Part shown: piece by piece, positions 36,891-44,926 of the stretch | Layout of the letters: each line of letters starts with the position of its first letter | Position numbering within the stretch: position 1 is the first letter of the stretch | Origin: Desulfobacterales bacterium GWB2_56_26 | Lineage (GTDB): Bacteria; Desulfobacterota; Desulfobulbia; Desulfobulbales; Desulfocapsaceae | Assembly (NCBI GenBank): GCA_001799365.1 | Contig: MGTI01000020.1 | Span: 319-60,620, forward strand | Reading direction: 5' to 3' | Length of the DNA: 60,302 nt | The notes under the pieces: model-generated | Told to the model about the DNA's origin: nothing | Databases searched by the model: none | Seen by the model: only the letters and a program-made list of their open reading frames with translations | Made by a program: the position numbers and the translations under genes

Positions 36891-38444
36891 TCAGATTTTA
36901 AAATTTCTAGGATCTATGGAATACTGATGGATCTTGTAATTAATAATCCTCAGACTGGTATCGAGATCCTTTGCAGTCTTGGTTTGATTGCCGTTGTTTC
37001 GTTTCAAGCCTTCAATAATAAGTTCTTTTTCAAAATTTGCGACAGCCACGGCTAAAGAATAGGGATTATCTTTTTTAGTGCTTTCGGCAGTTTGCAGGGT
37101 AGGGGGGAGATGTATTCCCTTAATTGTATCGCCATCGCAGATGATAACTGCACGTTCTATGCAATTTTGCAACTCGCGAACGTTACCTGGCCAGTGATAT
37201 TGAATGAGCATATCGATCGCCGAGGTCGAAATTCGGCGAATATTTTTGCCGCTTTCCTTGGCATATTTGTCTAGGAAAAATTCAGCTATTAACAGAATAT
37301 CGGTCCGTCTCTCGCGCAGAGGCGGCATATAGATGGGAAAGACGTTGAGCCTGTAATAGAGATCCTCTCTGAAATTCTTCTCGGCGACCGCCTTCTCGAG
37401 ATCTCTGTTGGTGGCAGCCACCAGCCGGACATCGCAGTTGATCTGCTGGGTGGATCCCAGCCGTTGAAAGCTTCTCTCCTGAACAACATTGAGCAATTTT
37501 ACCTGGACTGAGTTGCTTATTTCGCCGATCTCATCAAGAAAGAGGGTTCCCCCCTCTGCCTGTTCAAATCGGCCGATTTTTCGTTCATTTGCCCCGGTAA
37601 ATGATCCCTTTTCATGACCAAAAAGCTCGCTTTCCAGAAGTGTTTCGGGCAAAGCCGAACAGTTCACAACAACAAAGGGCTTGCTCCTTCTTTTACCGTT
37701 ATAGTGAAGGGCCTTCGCGACAAGCGTTTTGCCCGTGCCGGATTCGCCCCGCAGGAGGACAGTTGCGTTCGAGTCGACGACTCGGTGGATCATCTCATAG
37801 ACATCCTGCATTCTGCTGGAATTGCCTATGATATCGTTGATTTTATTTTTTTCGGAAAGTTCTCTTTTAAGCTTCAGGTTTTCCGTATATAGCTCTTCGG
37901 TCTCCCTGTTGACTTTTTGAATTCGTACAACCGTCTGGGCGAAAAGACTCGAAAGAACAGTAAGGTATTGCAAGTCTGTATTAGCCTGCTCGCTTATACC
38001 GTCCCGGTAGAAACGGTCAATACTCAAGGCGCCGATAACGTTTTGTCCATCCTTTATAGGTACGCAGAGGAAAGATTTTTTCTGTTCCGAGATGTTACCG
38101 CGAGCCCTCGTACGATTAAGAAAAAGCGGTTCTTCGGAAATCTGCGGTACAATAATTGGCTCTCCGGTGGAAACGACTCGTCCGGTAATCCCTTCGCCGA
38201 TTTTATATTTCCCTCTTTTCCTTCCTTCGGCGGTAATGCCATGCGCAACTTCAATTTCAAGTTTTCCGGTTAAAGGATTAACAATTGTAACTGTTCCATT
38301 TTCCATGTCTTTCATCTCGGCGAGAATGTGCATGGTTTTTTCAAGGCAATCACGCAATTCAAGAGATGATGCGAGTTGTTTCGTTATCTCGTACAAGACC
38401 GTTAAATCTTCCAATTGCTTGGAAATATCAACTTTTTCAGACAT
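36891..38444 (-). CDS. Sigma-54-dependent activator of the NifA type (GAF-AAA+-Fis HTH)
   Basis: An enhancer-binding protein of 517 residues. The N-terminal GAF domain (about residues 10-170) has [26 protein letters not shown] helical linker (about 175-200) follows. The AAA+ domain has Walker [10 protein letters not shown], the sigma-54 contact loop in [11 protein letters not shown] (GSFTGA instead of GAFTGA), Walker B GTLFLDEI and [11 protein letters not shown]. The C-terminal Fis-type helix-turn-helix is in [26 protein letters not shown]. NifA controls nitrogenase in many bacteria, but no nif genes are in the window and the target is unknown. It lies upstream of queH. Confidence 0.9.
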   Translation of the reverse strand: MSEKVDISKQLEDLTVLYEITKQLASSLELRDCLEKTMHILAEMKDMENGTVTIVNPLTGKLEIEVAHGITAEGRKRGKYKIGEGITGRVVSTGEPIIVPQISEEPLFLNRTRARGNISEQKKSFLCVPIKDGQNVIGALSIDRFYRDGISEQANTDLQYLTVLSSLFAQTVVRIQKVNRETEELYTENLKLKRELSEKNKINDIIGNSSRMQDVYEMIHRVVDSNATVLLRGESGTGKTLVAKALHYNGKRRSKPFVVVNCSALPETLLESELFGHEKGSFTGANERKIGRFEQAEGGTLFLDEIGEISNSVQVKLLNVVQERSFQRLGSTQQINCDVRLVAATNRDLEKAVAEKNFREDLYYRLNVFPIYMPPLRERRTDILLIAEFFLDKYAKESGKNIRRISTSAIDMLIQYHWPGNVRELQNCIERAVIICDGDTIKGIHLPPTLQTAESTKKDNPYSLAVAVANFEKELIIEGLKRNNGNQTKTAKDLDTSLRIINYKIHQYSIDPRNFKI

Positions 38445-38579
38445 ACTTACTCTAGGGGTGTAGTGGTGGATAGAAACTTATAGATCGGAAGATTGTAACA
38501 ATATTAAGAAAACAAATCGATACATTATTACAAAAATGTGCAGAAAAACCCAGAGAGAATTTTTTTGAGGACCATTGTG

Positions 38580-38608
38580 TTGACAGAAATTGGATCAAAT
38601 GGTACAAA
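38580..38608 (+). promoter_or_regulatory. Promoter of the tandem tRNA-Ser genes
   Basis: A perfect TTGACA (38580-38585), a 17-base spacer and TACAAA (38603-38608), ten bases before the first tRNA. Confidence 0.65.
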
Positions 38609-38617
38609 GTGGTCCAC

Positions 38618-38703
38618 GGAGGAATGGCCGAGTGGTTTAAGGCGGCGGTCTTGAAAACCGTTGTACGAAAGTACCGTGGGTTCGAATCCTACTTCCTCCG
38701 CCA
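38618..38703 (+). tRNA. tRNA-Ser (anticodon UGA)
   Basis: A 86-base tRNA with genome-encoded CCA. The acceptor stem GGAGGAA pairs with TTCCTCC. The anticodon arm is GGTCTTGAAAACC with loop CTTGAAA, the extra arm TTGTACGAAAGTACCG is long as expected for serine, and the T arm contains GGGTTCGAATCC. It reads UCN codons. Confidence 0.97.
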
Positions 38704-38717
38704 AAGAAAACAGATGC

Positions 38718-38809
<92 letters not shown>

Positions 38810-38822
38810 AATTAAATGCTTA

Positions 38823-38857
38823 AAGGATCAGTATTCCCATACTGGTCCTTTTTTTAT
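38823..38857 (+). terminator. Rho-independent terminator of the tRNA-Ser pair
   Basis: AAGGATCAGTAT pairs with ATACTGGTCCTT (one mismatch) around a four-base loop, followed by seven or eight Ts. It lies 14 bases after the second tRNA. Confidence 0.9.
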
Positions 38858-38872
38858 TTCTATTCTCAATAC

Positions 38873-39346
38873 TCAGAATCCCCACAGGAGCGACTTTTTT
38901 ATCCAGCCTGTAAATCCGCTCTCATGTTGGACTTTCACCCAACCTGATTTCACTTCCAACATGGAGAAAACCACGCCATGGTAAGCGCTACCGATGATGG
39001 CGTTGTCGTTGCCTGGACCGCTGCGGATATTTATGGCTTGCTCCTGATCTTTATTGGCTCTTACTATCATATGAGGAGCTTTTCGAACGTGTGACTTATG
39101 AATCCAGCCGGTTTCATCCTCGAAATCTTTTACCTGTAACCAATCCCCATGTTTTTTCATGACCTCGAAAGGAAAACCGGCTCCATACTCCCATTTGACT
39201 TTATGTTGAATTCCCGGTCCTGATCTCATATTCACCTTATCCCCCTTCACACTTACCATCTCTGCAGCTAAAGAAGAAAAAGCGAAAGAACAAGATGCTA
39301 AGAAGACGCTAAGAAAGCATGTCTTTCGCAGAATATATTTACGCAT
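38873..39346 (-). CDS. Secreted protein with two bacterial SH3 domains
   Basis: A 157-residue exported protein. The N-terminal signal peptide spans about residues 1-27 (basic start MRKYILRK, hydrophobic core, cleavage near SLA-A). Two SH3-like modules follow: VSVKGDKVNMRSGPGIQHKVKWEYGAGFPFEVMKKHGDWLQVKDFEDETGWIH and MIVRANKDQEQAINIRSGPGNDNAIIGSAYHGVVFSMLEVKSGWVKVQHESGFTGWI. NxRSGPG and GWV/GWI are the family marks. Such proteins bind cell-wall peptides or act as adaptors to amidases. No catalytic domain is present. It ends 16 bases from the tRNA terminator. Confidence 0.85.
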   Translation of the reverse strand: MRKYILRKTCFLSVFLASCSFAFSSLAAEMVSVKGDKVNMRSGPGIQHKVKWEYGAGFPFEVMKKHGDWLQVKDFEDETGWIHKSHVRKAPHMIVRANKDQEQAINIRSGPGNDNAIIGSAYHGVVFSMLEVKSGWVKVQHESGFTGWIKKSLLWGF

Positions 39347-39397
39347 GGAAGACCTTTTTATTTAAGTAAAGAGAGATATTGCAGCAGCCTGTATTAA

Positions 39398-39469
39398 CCC
39401 CCACAAGGAAGGATAAGTACCTTCACGGAATTCATTTCTCAAGAACTAGAAATGAATTTCTAAGGTATT
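39398..39469 (+). repeat. Dispersed hairpin repeat, copy after parB
   Basis: The head CCCC-cacaa-GGAAGGATAAGTACCTT leads into the arms TACCTT...AAGGTA and GAATTCATTTCT...AGAAATGAATTC. On the minus strand it aligns along its full length of about 70 bases with the copy at 29522-29591. The two copies have the same orientation relative to the upstream gene (tail adjacent to the stop codon). The parB stop codon lies within its last two bases. Confidence 0.8.
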
Positions 39470-40334
39470 AATGTCCAGCCAGTAAAAGGGCAACGACCCT
39501 CTCTAGGTCGTCGGGAGAGTAATACTCTACTTCAATCTTTCCTCTTGTACCGCTATGAATAATAGATACTTTGGTGTTGAGATAATTCGTCATCTGCGTG
39601 GTCAGGGTATTCCTGTAGGATCTCGATATCTCATCCGAGTTAACAATTTTTTTCTTATCAGCAGGAACTTTATCATTCGCTGCCTTTTTTATTATTTTTT
39701 CCGTTTGTCTGACTGAGAGTCCGTTTCTGATAACAAGGTCCCTGATTTCCTGGATCTTAAGAGGATCATCAACCAGACGAACCAAAGCTCGGCCATGGCC
39801 TTCGCTCAGGAGGCCGGCAGAAATATCTTTTCGGACAGAATCGGGAAGTTTTAGTAATCTCAATATGTTAGTTACGGTAACCCGCTGTTTTCCCACTCGT
39901 TTCGCAGTTTCTTCCTGAGTATATCCGAATTTTTCGATGAGCTTACGGTATGCTTCTGCCTCTTCAATGGGATTGAGGTCGGTACGCTGGACATTCTCAA
40001 TAAGAGCAATTTCCAGGAGTGAGTCTTCATTCTCGATATCGATAAGAACGACCGGTACATGGCTTAAACCGGCAAGCTTGGATGCACGGAGGCGCCGCTC
40101 CCCAGCAACGAGTTCATAAACATCATCCGCACCATTACAGGTTACAATGAGGGGTTGTATGACCCCCTTTTCCAGTATTGATTCTGAGAGTTCCTGAAGA
40201 TCTTGAGGATTGAAGTCGGAACGCGGCTGATGCTTGTTGGGTACAATTTTCGCGATGTCGCACTCAAAGAATTTTTCCTTCTCCTCTCCAAAAAGGAGTC
40301 CAACTCCTTGACCTAGTCCGAGTTTTTTCACCAT
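39468..40334 (-). CDS. parB: Chromosome partitioning protein ParB (CTPase)
   Basis: Binds parS, spreads as a CTP-dependent clamp, and recruits ParA and SMC. The 288-residue protein has an N-terminal ParA-interaction peptide (KKLGLGQGVGLLF). The ParB/Srx CTPase domain follows, with HQPRSDFN, VYELVAGERRLRASKLAG (GERRxRA) and IALIENVQRTDLNPIEEA. The KorB-like HTH is YTQEETAKRVGKQRVTVTNILRLLKLP and the C-terminal dimerisation domain closes the protein. It is four bases downstream of parA. A perfect parS site is present at 41261-41276. Confidence 0.95.
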   Translation of the reverse strand: MVKKLGLGQGVGLLFGEEKEKFFECDIAKIVPNKHQPRSDFNPQDLQELSESILEKGVIQPLIVTCNGADDVYELVAGERRLRASKLAGLSHVPVVLIDIENEDSLLEIALIENVQRTDLNPIEEAEAYRKLIEKFGYTQEETAKRVGKQRVTVTNILRLLKLPDSVRKDISAGLLSEGHGRALVRLVDDPLKIQEIRDLVIRNGLSVRQTEKIIKKAANDKVPADKKKIVNSDEISRSYRNTLTTQMTNYLNTKVSIIHSGTRGKIEVEYYSPDDLERVVALLLAGH

Positions 40335-40338
40335 AATT

Positions 40339-41112
40339 TTATCCTTGTTTGTTAAGAAACTCTTTTGCTAGATTCATGTAGGCAACAGCCCCCGAAGATT
40401 GGATGTCATAGTCAAATATAGTCTGACCGTGACTCGGGCTTTCACTTAACCTTACATTTCTTGGGATTACTGTTTTAAATAATTGATCTTTAAAGTGAAT
40501 ATTTATCTCATTCGCTACTTGATGGGTGAGACGATTCCTTTTATCAAACATGGTCAACACAAGGCCTTCAATATACAGTGAGCGATTATAAGCTTTTTTA
40601 ACCGAACGTATTGTGTTGACAAGTTGCGCGAGACCTTCCATAGAAAAATATTCGCATTGCATCGGGATGAGAACGGAATGGGCAGCGGTTAAGGCATTAA
40701 CAGTGAGAAGTCCAAGAGAAGGAGGACAATCAATAATTATATAGTCATAGTTTTCATTAAAACTCTCTAAAAGATGTTTGAGTTTTCCTTCTCTATTGGT
40801 CAACGAGATCATCTCCAATTCTGCAGCAACAAGATCGATATTCGATGGTATTACGTCGAGATTTTTAACATTGCTGGAAAAGAGGACGTCATGAGCGGCA
40901 TAGCTTCCGGAGTATGCATGATAGAGATGAGCCTTGATTTTTTTCATATTGACGCCGATGCCACTCGAAGCATTTCCTTGTGGATCTGAATCAATGAGAA
41001 GTACTCTTTTTTTCCTTTTCGCTAGGGCTGCCGCAAAATTTATGGAAGTGGTTGTTTTCCCAACACCGCCTTTTTGGTTTGCCACAGCGATGATCTTTGA
41101 AGTGTTTTTCAT
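40339..41112 (-). CDS. parA: Chromosome partitioning ATPase ParA (Soj-like)
   Basis: Drives segregation of ParB-parS complexes by ATP-dependent nucleoid binding. The 257-residue deviant-Walker ATPase has IIAVANQKGGVGKTTTSINFAAALA (the KGGVGKT motif), VLLIDSDPQGNASSGIG and YIIIDCPPSLGLLTVNAL. There is no N-terminal HTH, so it is of the small chromosomal type. It lies upstream of parB; the parS site is 148 bases upstream of its start. Confidence 0.95.
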   Translation of the reverse strand: MKNTSKIIAVANQKGGVGKTTTSINFAAALAKRKKRVLLIDSDPQGNASSGIGVNMKKIKAHLYHAYSGSYAAHDVLFSSNVKNLDVIPSNIDLVAAELEMISLTNREGKLKHLLESFNENYDYIIIDCPPSLGLLTVNALTAAHSVLIPMQCEYFSMEGLAQLVNTIRSVKKAYNRSLYIEGLVLTMFDKRNRLTHQVANEINIHFKDQLFKTVIPRNVRLSESPSHGQTIFDYDIQSSGAVAYMNLAKEFLNKQG

Positions 41113-41260
41113 TCATTCCTCCAACAGAAGTTAACATATTTTCGTGAAAATACCCTGACTTCACAAAAATATCTTCCTTTTTTATTCAAAATGGTTTTGT
41201 TTATGTCTATTTTTAACATTCAAGCTATTATTCTTTAATATTCAAGTCAATTATCGTGGG

Positions 41261-41276
41261 TGTTTCACGTGAAACA
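41261..41276. promoter_or_regulatory. parS centromere site
   Basis: TGTTTCACGTGAAACA is a perfect 16-bp palindrome and an exact match to the widely conserved chromosomal parS. It lies between divergent parA and nadB, 21 bases upstream of the nadB start codon, so ParB binding could also influence nadB transcription. Confidence 0.95.
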
Positions 41277-41297
41277 TTTTTTCATTCGGGAGAGGAA

Positions 41298-42827
41298 ATG
41301 AAATCTGACTTTTTGGTGATCGGAAGCGGGATAGCAGGATTGTCGTTTTCCCTGAAAGCTTCAAGGATAGGGTCGGTTGTTGTTGTGACTAAAAAGAAAG
41401 AAGTGGATACTGCGACGAATCTTGCGCAAGGGGGGATTGCGGCGGTATTGAATCCAGACGACAGTTTTACCGAACATATAAGGGACACCCTGGAAGCAGG
41501 TGCAGGACTTTGTGATGAGAACGTAGTGCAGATGGTGGTAGAAAACGGTCCGGCCAGAGTTAGGGAACTTATTGAGTTTGGAGTGCAGTTTGTAAAAGAA
41601 AAAAACGGTGCCTTGAGCCTTGGCAAGGAAGGAGGGCATTCAAGAAGAAGAGTTGCCCATGCATTTGATCTGACGGGCAAGGAGATAGAAAGGGCTCTCG
41701 TGGAAAGTGTAGAGCGATGCACTAACGTGAAGCTGCTGGAAAATCATATGTGCGTTGATCTGATCGTCAACGATACTCCAGATGGAAAAACATGTGTGGG
41801 GGCGTGGATAATAGATGAGGAGGGAAAGATAAAAAGATTTTCAGCTACAACTGTGGTGCTGTGTACGGGGGGAGTTGGCAAGGTATATCTGTATACCAGT
41901 AATCCTGATATAGCAACTGGCGATGGTGTTGCAGTTGCTTTCAGGGTTGGGGCGGAAATCGATAATATGGAATTTGTCCAGTTTCATCCGACCTGCCTCT
42001 ATCATCACCAGGCGAAAAACTTTCTCATTTCTGAGGCTGTGAGAGGTGAGGGGGCCTACTTGGTCAATAAATCAGGCGAAAGGTTTCTTTCGAAGTATGA
42101 GCCGGATGAAATGGAACTGGCCACGAGAGATAAGGTCGCGAGAGCAATTGATAAAGAAATGAAAACAACCGGAGTAGATTGTGTTTATCTCGATATCAGC
42201 CATAAAGACAGCGATTTTATCAGAAAGAGATTTCCGACGATCTATCAAAAATGTTTATCACTCGGAATAGATATTACTTCCGGGCCGATACCGGTAGTTC
42301 CAGCAGCTCACTATCTCTGTGGAGGGGTGAAGACAGATATGCATGGCAGAACGACGATTAAAAATCTCTTTGCTCTGGGGGAGACGGCATGTACAGGCTT
42401 ACACGGCGGAAACAGGTTGGCTAGCAACTCATTATTGGAAGCAATTGTTTTTGCCGAAAACGCCTATTTGTGGTGTTTGAAAAACAACAGTACAATGCTC
42501 AATCAAGGGCAAAAAGAGGAGGGTCTTGAAGAAGATATTGAGAATAATAAGGAAAGGATCGATGAAGAAATTCTAATTAATCATAATTGGGATATAATCA
42601 GAAGGATTATGTGGAATTATGTTGGAATTGTAAGAAAAACATCCCGCTTGCTTATCGCTCAAGATCGGATAACGGAAGTCAGAAGAGAAATTGATCAAAT
42701 CATAGAAAAGTATCAAATGACAACAAATATGCTTGAGTTGCGGAACATATCTTTGGTGGCATCGCTGATAATAGAAGCATCTTTGAAAAGAAGAGAATCC
42801 AAGGGGCTACACTATATTATCGAGTAA
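41298..42827 (+). CDS. nadB: L-aspartate oxidase
   Basis: An FAD enzyme that oxidises L-aspartate to iminoaspartate, the first step of NAD synthesis; in anaerobes fumarate is the usual electron acceptor. The ATG at 41298 after GAGAGGAA gives 509 residues. Blocks: DFLVIGSGIAGLSFSLKA (FAD), ATNLAQGGIAAVL, EGGHSRRRVAHAFDLTG, VVLCTGGVGKVYLYTSNPDIATGDGVAVAFRVGAEIDNMEFVQFHPTCLY and PVVPAAHYLCGGVKTD. LFALGETACTGLHGGNRLASNSLLEA is also present. The Leu-Phe-Ala and HGGNRLASNSLLE blocks separate it from succinate dehydrogenase. No nadA or nadC is adjacent. The parS site lies directly upstream. Confidence 0.95.
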   Translation: MKSDFLVIGSGIAGLSFSLKASRIGSVVVVTKKKEVDTATNLAQGGIAAVLNPDDSFTEHIRDTLEAGAGLCDENVVQMVVENGPARVRELIEFGVQFVKEKNGALSLGKEGGHSRRRVAHAFDLTGKEIERALVESVERCTNVKLLENHMCVDLIVNDTPDGKTCVGAWIIDEEGKIKRFSATTVVLCTGGVGKVYLYTSNPDIATGDGVAVAFRVGAEIDNMEFVQFHPTCLYHHQAKNFLISEAVRGEGAYLVNKSGERFLSKYEPDEMELATRDKVARAIDKEMKTTGVDCVYLDISHKDSDFIRKRFPTIYQKCLSLGIDITSGPIPVVPAAHYLCGGVKTDMHGRTTIKNLFALGETACTGLHGGNRLASNSLLEAIVFAENAYLWCLKNNSTMLNQGQKEEGLEEDIENNKERIDEEILINHNWDIIRRIMWNYVGIVRKTSRLLIAQDRITEVRREIDQIIEKYQMTTNMLELRNISLVASLIIEASLKRRESKGLHYIIE

Positions 42828-43191
42828 TGAGATGGTAGTCCCGATAATTACTCAAAAGGCTACCAAGATGATGTCTCTCCGTCGAGGACGAAATGGAAGT
42901 ACAAGCCATCAGGCTCCTCTATAATGCATGACCAGGGTTTAAGTCGCTCTTCCGAACAAGATTACTCATACAATCCAATAGATGTGATATTGGCTGAAAA
43001 TTTTACTGCTAATGGTTCGGATTGTAAAAGACATGAGTTAACAATCTAGATAGGTATCCGTCAAAAGAATGTCAGGGTAAGTTACTGTGATGCTCGGTAT
43101 TTATTAGTAATTACGGTTAGATGTTGGGTGTGGTGGCTCAGGGGATCGTTCACTTGTTTGCTTCGGTAAGGGAAAAGTAAATTAAGTAAAA
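42828..43191. other. Intergenic region without a recognisable gene
   Basis: These 364 bases lie between nadB and the tRNA terminator. There is a small imperfect inverted pair (GGTAG...CTACC at about 42834-42868) just after the nadB stop. No protein gene with start, ribosome binding site and family resemblance is visible, and no known non-coding RNA is recognised. Confidence 0.4.
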
Positions 43192-43227
43192 CAAAAAACC
43201 CCGAACAGTGAACTGTTCGGGGTTTTT
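43192..43227. terminator. Bidirectional Rho-independent terminator
   Basis: An 11-bp perfect stem (CCCCGAACAGT with ACTGTTCGGGG) around a two-base loop, with six As on the left and five Ts on the right. It terminates the leftward tRNA-Lys/Glu transcript and could stop rightward nadB-side readthrough. Confidence 0.9.
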
Positions 43228-43232
43228 GTAAT

Positions 43233-43310
43233 TGGCGTCCCCAACCGGATTTGAACCGGTGTTGTCGGCGTGAAAGGCCGATGTCCTGGACCTGGCTAGA
43301 CGATGGGGAC
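43233..43310 (-). tRNA. tRNA-Glu (anticodon UUC)
   Basis: A 78-base tRNA with encoded CCA. The acceptor stem GTCCCCA pairs with TGGGGAC, the anticodon loop is CTTTCAC, and the T arm contains CCGGTTCAAATCCGG. It is second in the leftward pair and ends against the terminator at 43192-43227. Its charged form with Glu-tRNA(Gln) mischarging ties in with the gatCAB genes in this window. Confidence 0.96.
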
Positions 43311-43322
43311 TAATCTATATAT

Positions 43323-43398
43323 TGGTGGGTCGTGCGCGATTCGAACGCGCGACTCTCTGATTAAAAGTCAGATACTCTACCGGCTGAGTTAACGACCC
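43323..43398 (-). tRNA. tRNA-Lys (anticodon UUU)
   Basis: A 76-base tRNA with encoded CCA. The acceptor stem GGGTCGT pairs with ACGACCC, the anticodon loop is CTTTTAA, and the T arm contains GCGCGTTCGAATCGCGC. It is 12 bases upstream of tRNA-Glu in the same transcript. Confidence 0.97.
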
Positions 43399-43410
43399 TT
43401 GGAGGAAGTC

Positions 43411-43439
43411 TATATACATGCTCGATCAGCTTGTGTCAA
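43411..43439 (-). promoter_or_regulatory. Promoter of tRNA-Lys/tRNA-Glu
   Basis: On the minus strand TTGACA (43439-43434), an exact 17-base spacer and TATATA (43416-43411), 13 bases before the tRNA-Lys 5' end. Confidence 0.75.
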
Positions 43440-43695
43440 TATGTATTTCCCCATTTTTTAACATCCGTTCGAAAAAGAGTCAAGGCTTACGTTCCGGGTA
43501 CAGCAGCCCAATTCAGGGATTTCCAAAGCAGGTGGCGTTGTTATAAAAGGGTTGAGACCATGACCAAGGAATGCTATATGAGATTGGATCTCGTTTCGAA
43601 TCAATGCAACGATCCGGTGGAAAACAAGGGTTTCTTCTCTCTTCCTCCTCAAACTGTGCCGGATTACATAAACAATTTCAAGTATTGGAAAAATA

Positions 43696-44301
43696 ATGGG
43701 TTTTCTCAAGGGATCGGCGAGTTTTGTGAAATTTTCAGTAGTCGGTGAATTACCGGAAAATTCACTTGATTTCATCGCTCAAAAAGTAATAGCTTTCTCA
43801 TTCAAGGATATTGACGACACCTATGATGAATATTCCATCGGCTGGGTGTCCGTTCTCAATATGTTCGATTCGCAATTCGCATATGCGTCATATGTTGCTG
43901 GCGATTATATAACCCTCACTCTGAGGGTTGACGAAAGGAAGGTCTCTTCGGCAATCCTGAAGAAAATCGTGCAGAAAGAAGAAGAACGGGTACGCCTCGA
44001 GCAGCAGGTTCCCAAACTGAGCCGTTCCATGAAGGTACAGATCAAGGAGAGGATACGAACGGATCTGATGCGCAAGGCAATTCCTCTTCCGTCGACCTTC
44101 GAGCTGTGCTGGAGTCTTTCAGACGGGACGTTGTATTTTTTTTCCACAAATAAAAAGGCTCACGCCATACTTGAGGATTTCTTCAAGGAGAGCTTCGGTC
44201 TACTCCTGAAGCAACAGATCCCCTATACTATGGCCGAACACCTTGTCGATGACGATCTTCTGGAAAGGCTCGATAAGCTGTCGCCGGAAATATTTGTTTA
44301 A
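43696..44301 (+). CDS. rdgC: Short RdgC-like recombination-associated protein
   Basis: A 201-residue protein resembling the N-terminal and central parts of RdgC, the ring-shaped DNA-binding protein of gamma-proteobacteria, which is about 300 residues long. The similarity is in the early strand region, then ITLTLRVDERKVSSAILKKIVQKEEERVRLEQQVPKLSRSMKVQIKERIRTDLMRKAIPLPSTFELCWSLSDGTLYFFSTNKKAHAILEDFFKESFG. This matches the E. coli pattern of an ARKEEK segment, a basic helix, and a W-DTVNGLI strand. The C-terminal third of RdgC is missing, so ring closure may differ. It is followed by a small partner gene (44347-44895). The start at 43696 has a weak ribosome binding site. Confidence 0.7.
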   Translation: MGFLKGSASFVKFSVVGELPENSLDFIAQKVIAFSFKDIDDTYDEYSIGWVSVLNMFDSQFAYASYVAGDYITLTLRVDERKVSSAILKKIVQKEEERVRLEQQVPKLSRSMKVQIKERIRTDLMRKAIPLPSTFELCWSLSDGTLYFFSTNKKAHAILEDFFKESFGLLLKQQIPYTMAEHLVDDDLLERLDKLSPEIFV

Positions 44302-44346
44302 TGCGTCCAGGTGAATCACGGGCCAATCACTAACAGGTTGAAATAA

Positions 44347-44895
44347 ATGGATTTAGTTGATATAATTGCCGAAAAGCGTTTTCTTGGCCAGGAATTCCTC
44401 ACCTGGCTGTGGTGGAAAAGCGAAGAGCGGGGGGGGAGCATAGAACTTCCCGGCGCAGGCGACATAACGGTGGTTTTTGAAAAGCATATGCTGCTCGAAT
44501 CGGGCGAAGGCGAGTCGAGCGAAAAGTTGATATGCACCGGCCTGCAGACCGAGCTCCAGGAGGCCAGAACCGGCCTGCAGATGGGCAAAAAACTGGAGCA
44601 GGCAAGGATTGTCATCGGCCATAACAGTTACGAGTACAGTCTGACCATGGCCGGCGCCATGATGGAATTTCGCAATGTGCGTCTGCCGAAAACGGAAGCG
44701 ACCGAAAACGATAAGAGCACCTCTCCTGAAGAGGTGGAGGGGATGATTCTTGAGCGCATCTATCTCATTGAAGAGTTGGTTCGACTCGTCAATGTGCTTT
44801 TCGGCTTATTCCTGAAGGCGAGGCTGGGGCCAAGATGGCGGGAAGAATTGTCGACGATTCGGCAGTGGGTTGCCAAAACCGCGGTGATTGTCTGA
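44347..44895 (+). CDS. Conserved hypothetical protein linked to the RdgC-like gene
   Basis: A 182-residue soluble protein, 45 bases after the RdgC-like gene. It starts MDLVDIIAEKRFLGQEFLTWLWWKSEERGGSIELPGAGDITVVFEKHMLLE, then has a region rich in Glu and Gln (about residues 58-90) and a C-terminal helical part with LERIYLIEELVRLVNVLFGLFLKARLGPRW. No nuclease, nucleotide-binding or DNA-binding motif is recognised. I recall it as a frequent neighbour of short rdgC genes in Desulfobacterota, which supports a shared role; this is not proven. It lies upstream of gatB by 31 bases. Confidence 0.6.
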   Translation: MDLVDIIAEKRFLGQEFLTWLWWKSEERGGSIELPGAGDITVVFEKHMLLESGEGESSEKLICTGLQTELQEARTGLQMGKKLEQARIVIGHNSYEYSLTMAGAMMEFRNVRLPKTEATENDKSTSPEEVEGMILERIYLIEELVRLVNVLFGLFLKARLGPRWREELSTIRQWVAKTAVIV

Positions 44896-44926
44896 GCCGC
44901 CGTAATTTTAACTGGATCAAGAGGCT

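Noticed and set aside
43431-43748. 105-codon open frame just before the RdgC-like gene
   Set aside because: It overlaps the RdgC start, begins inside the tRNA promoter region and has no family resemblance or ribosome binding site.
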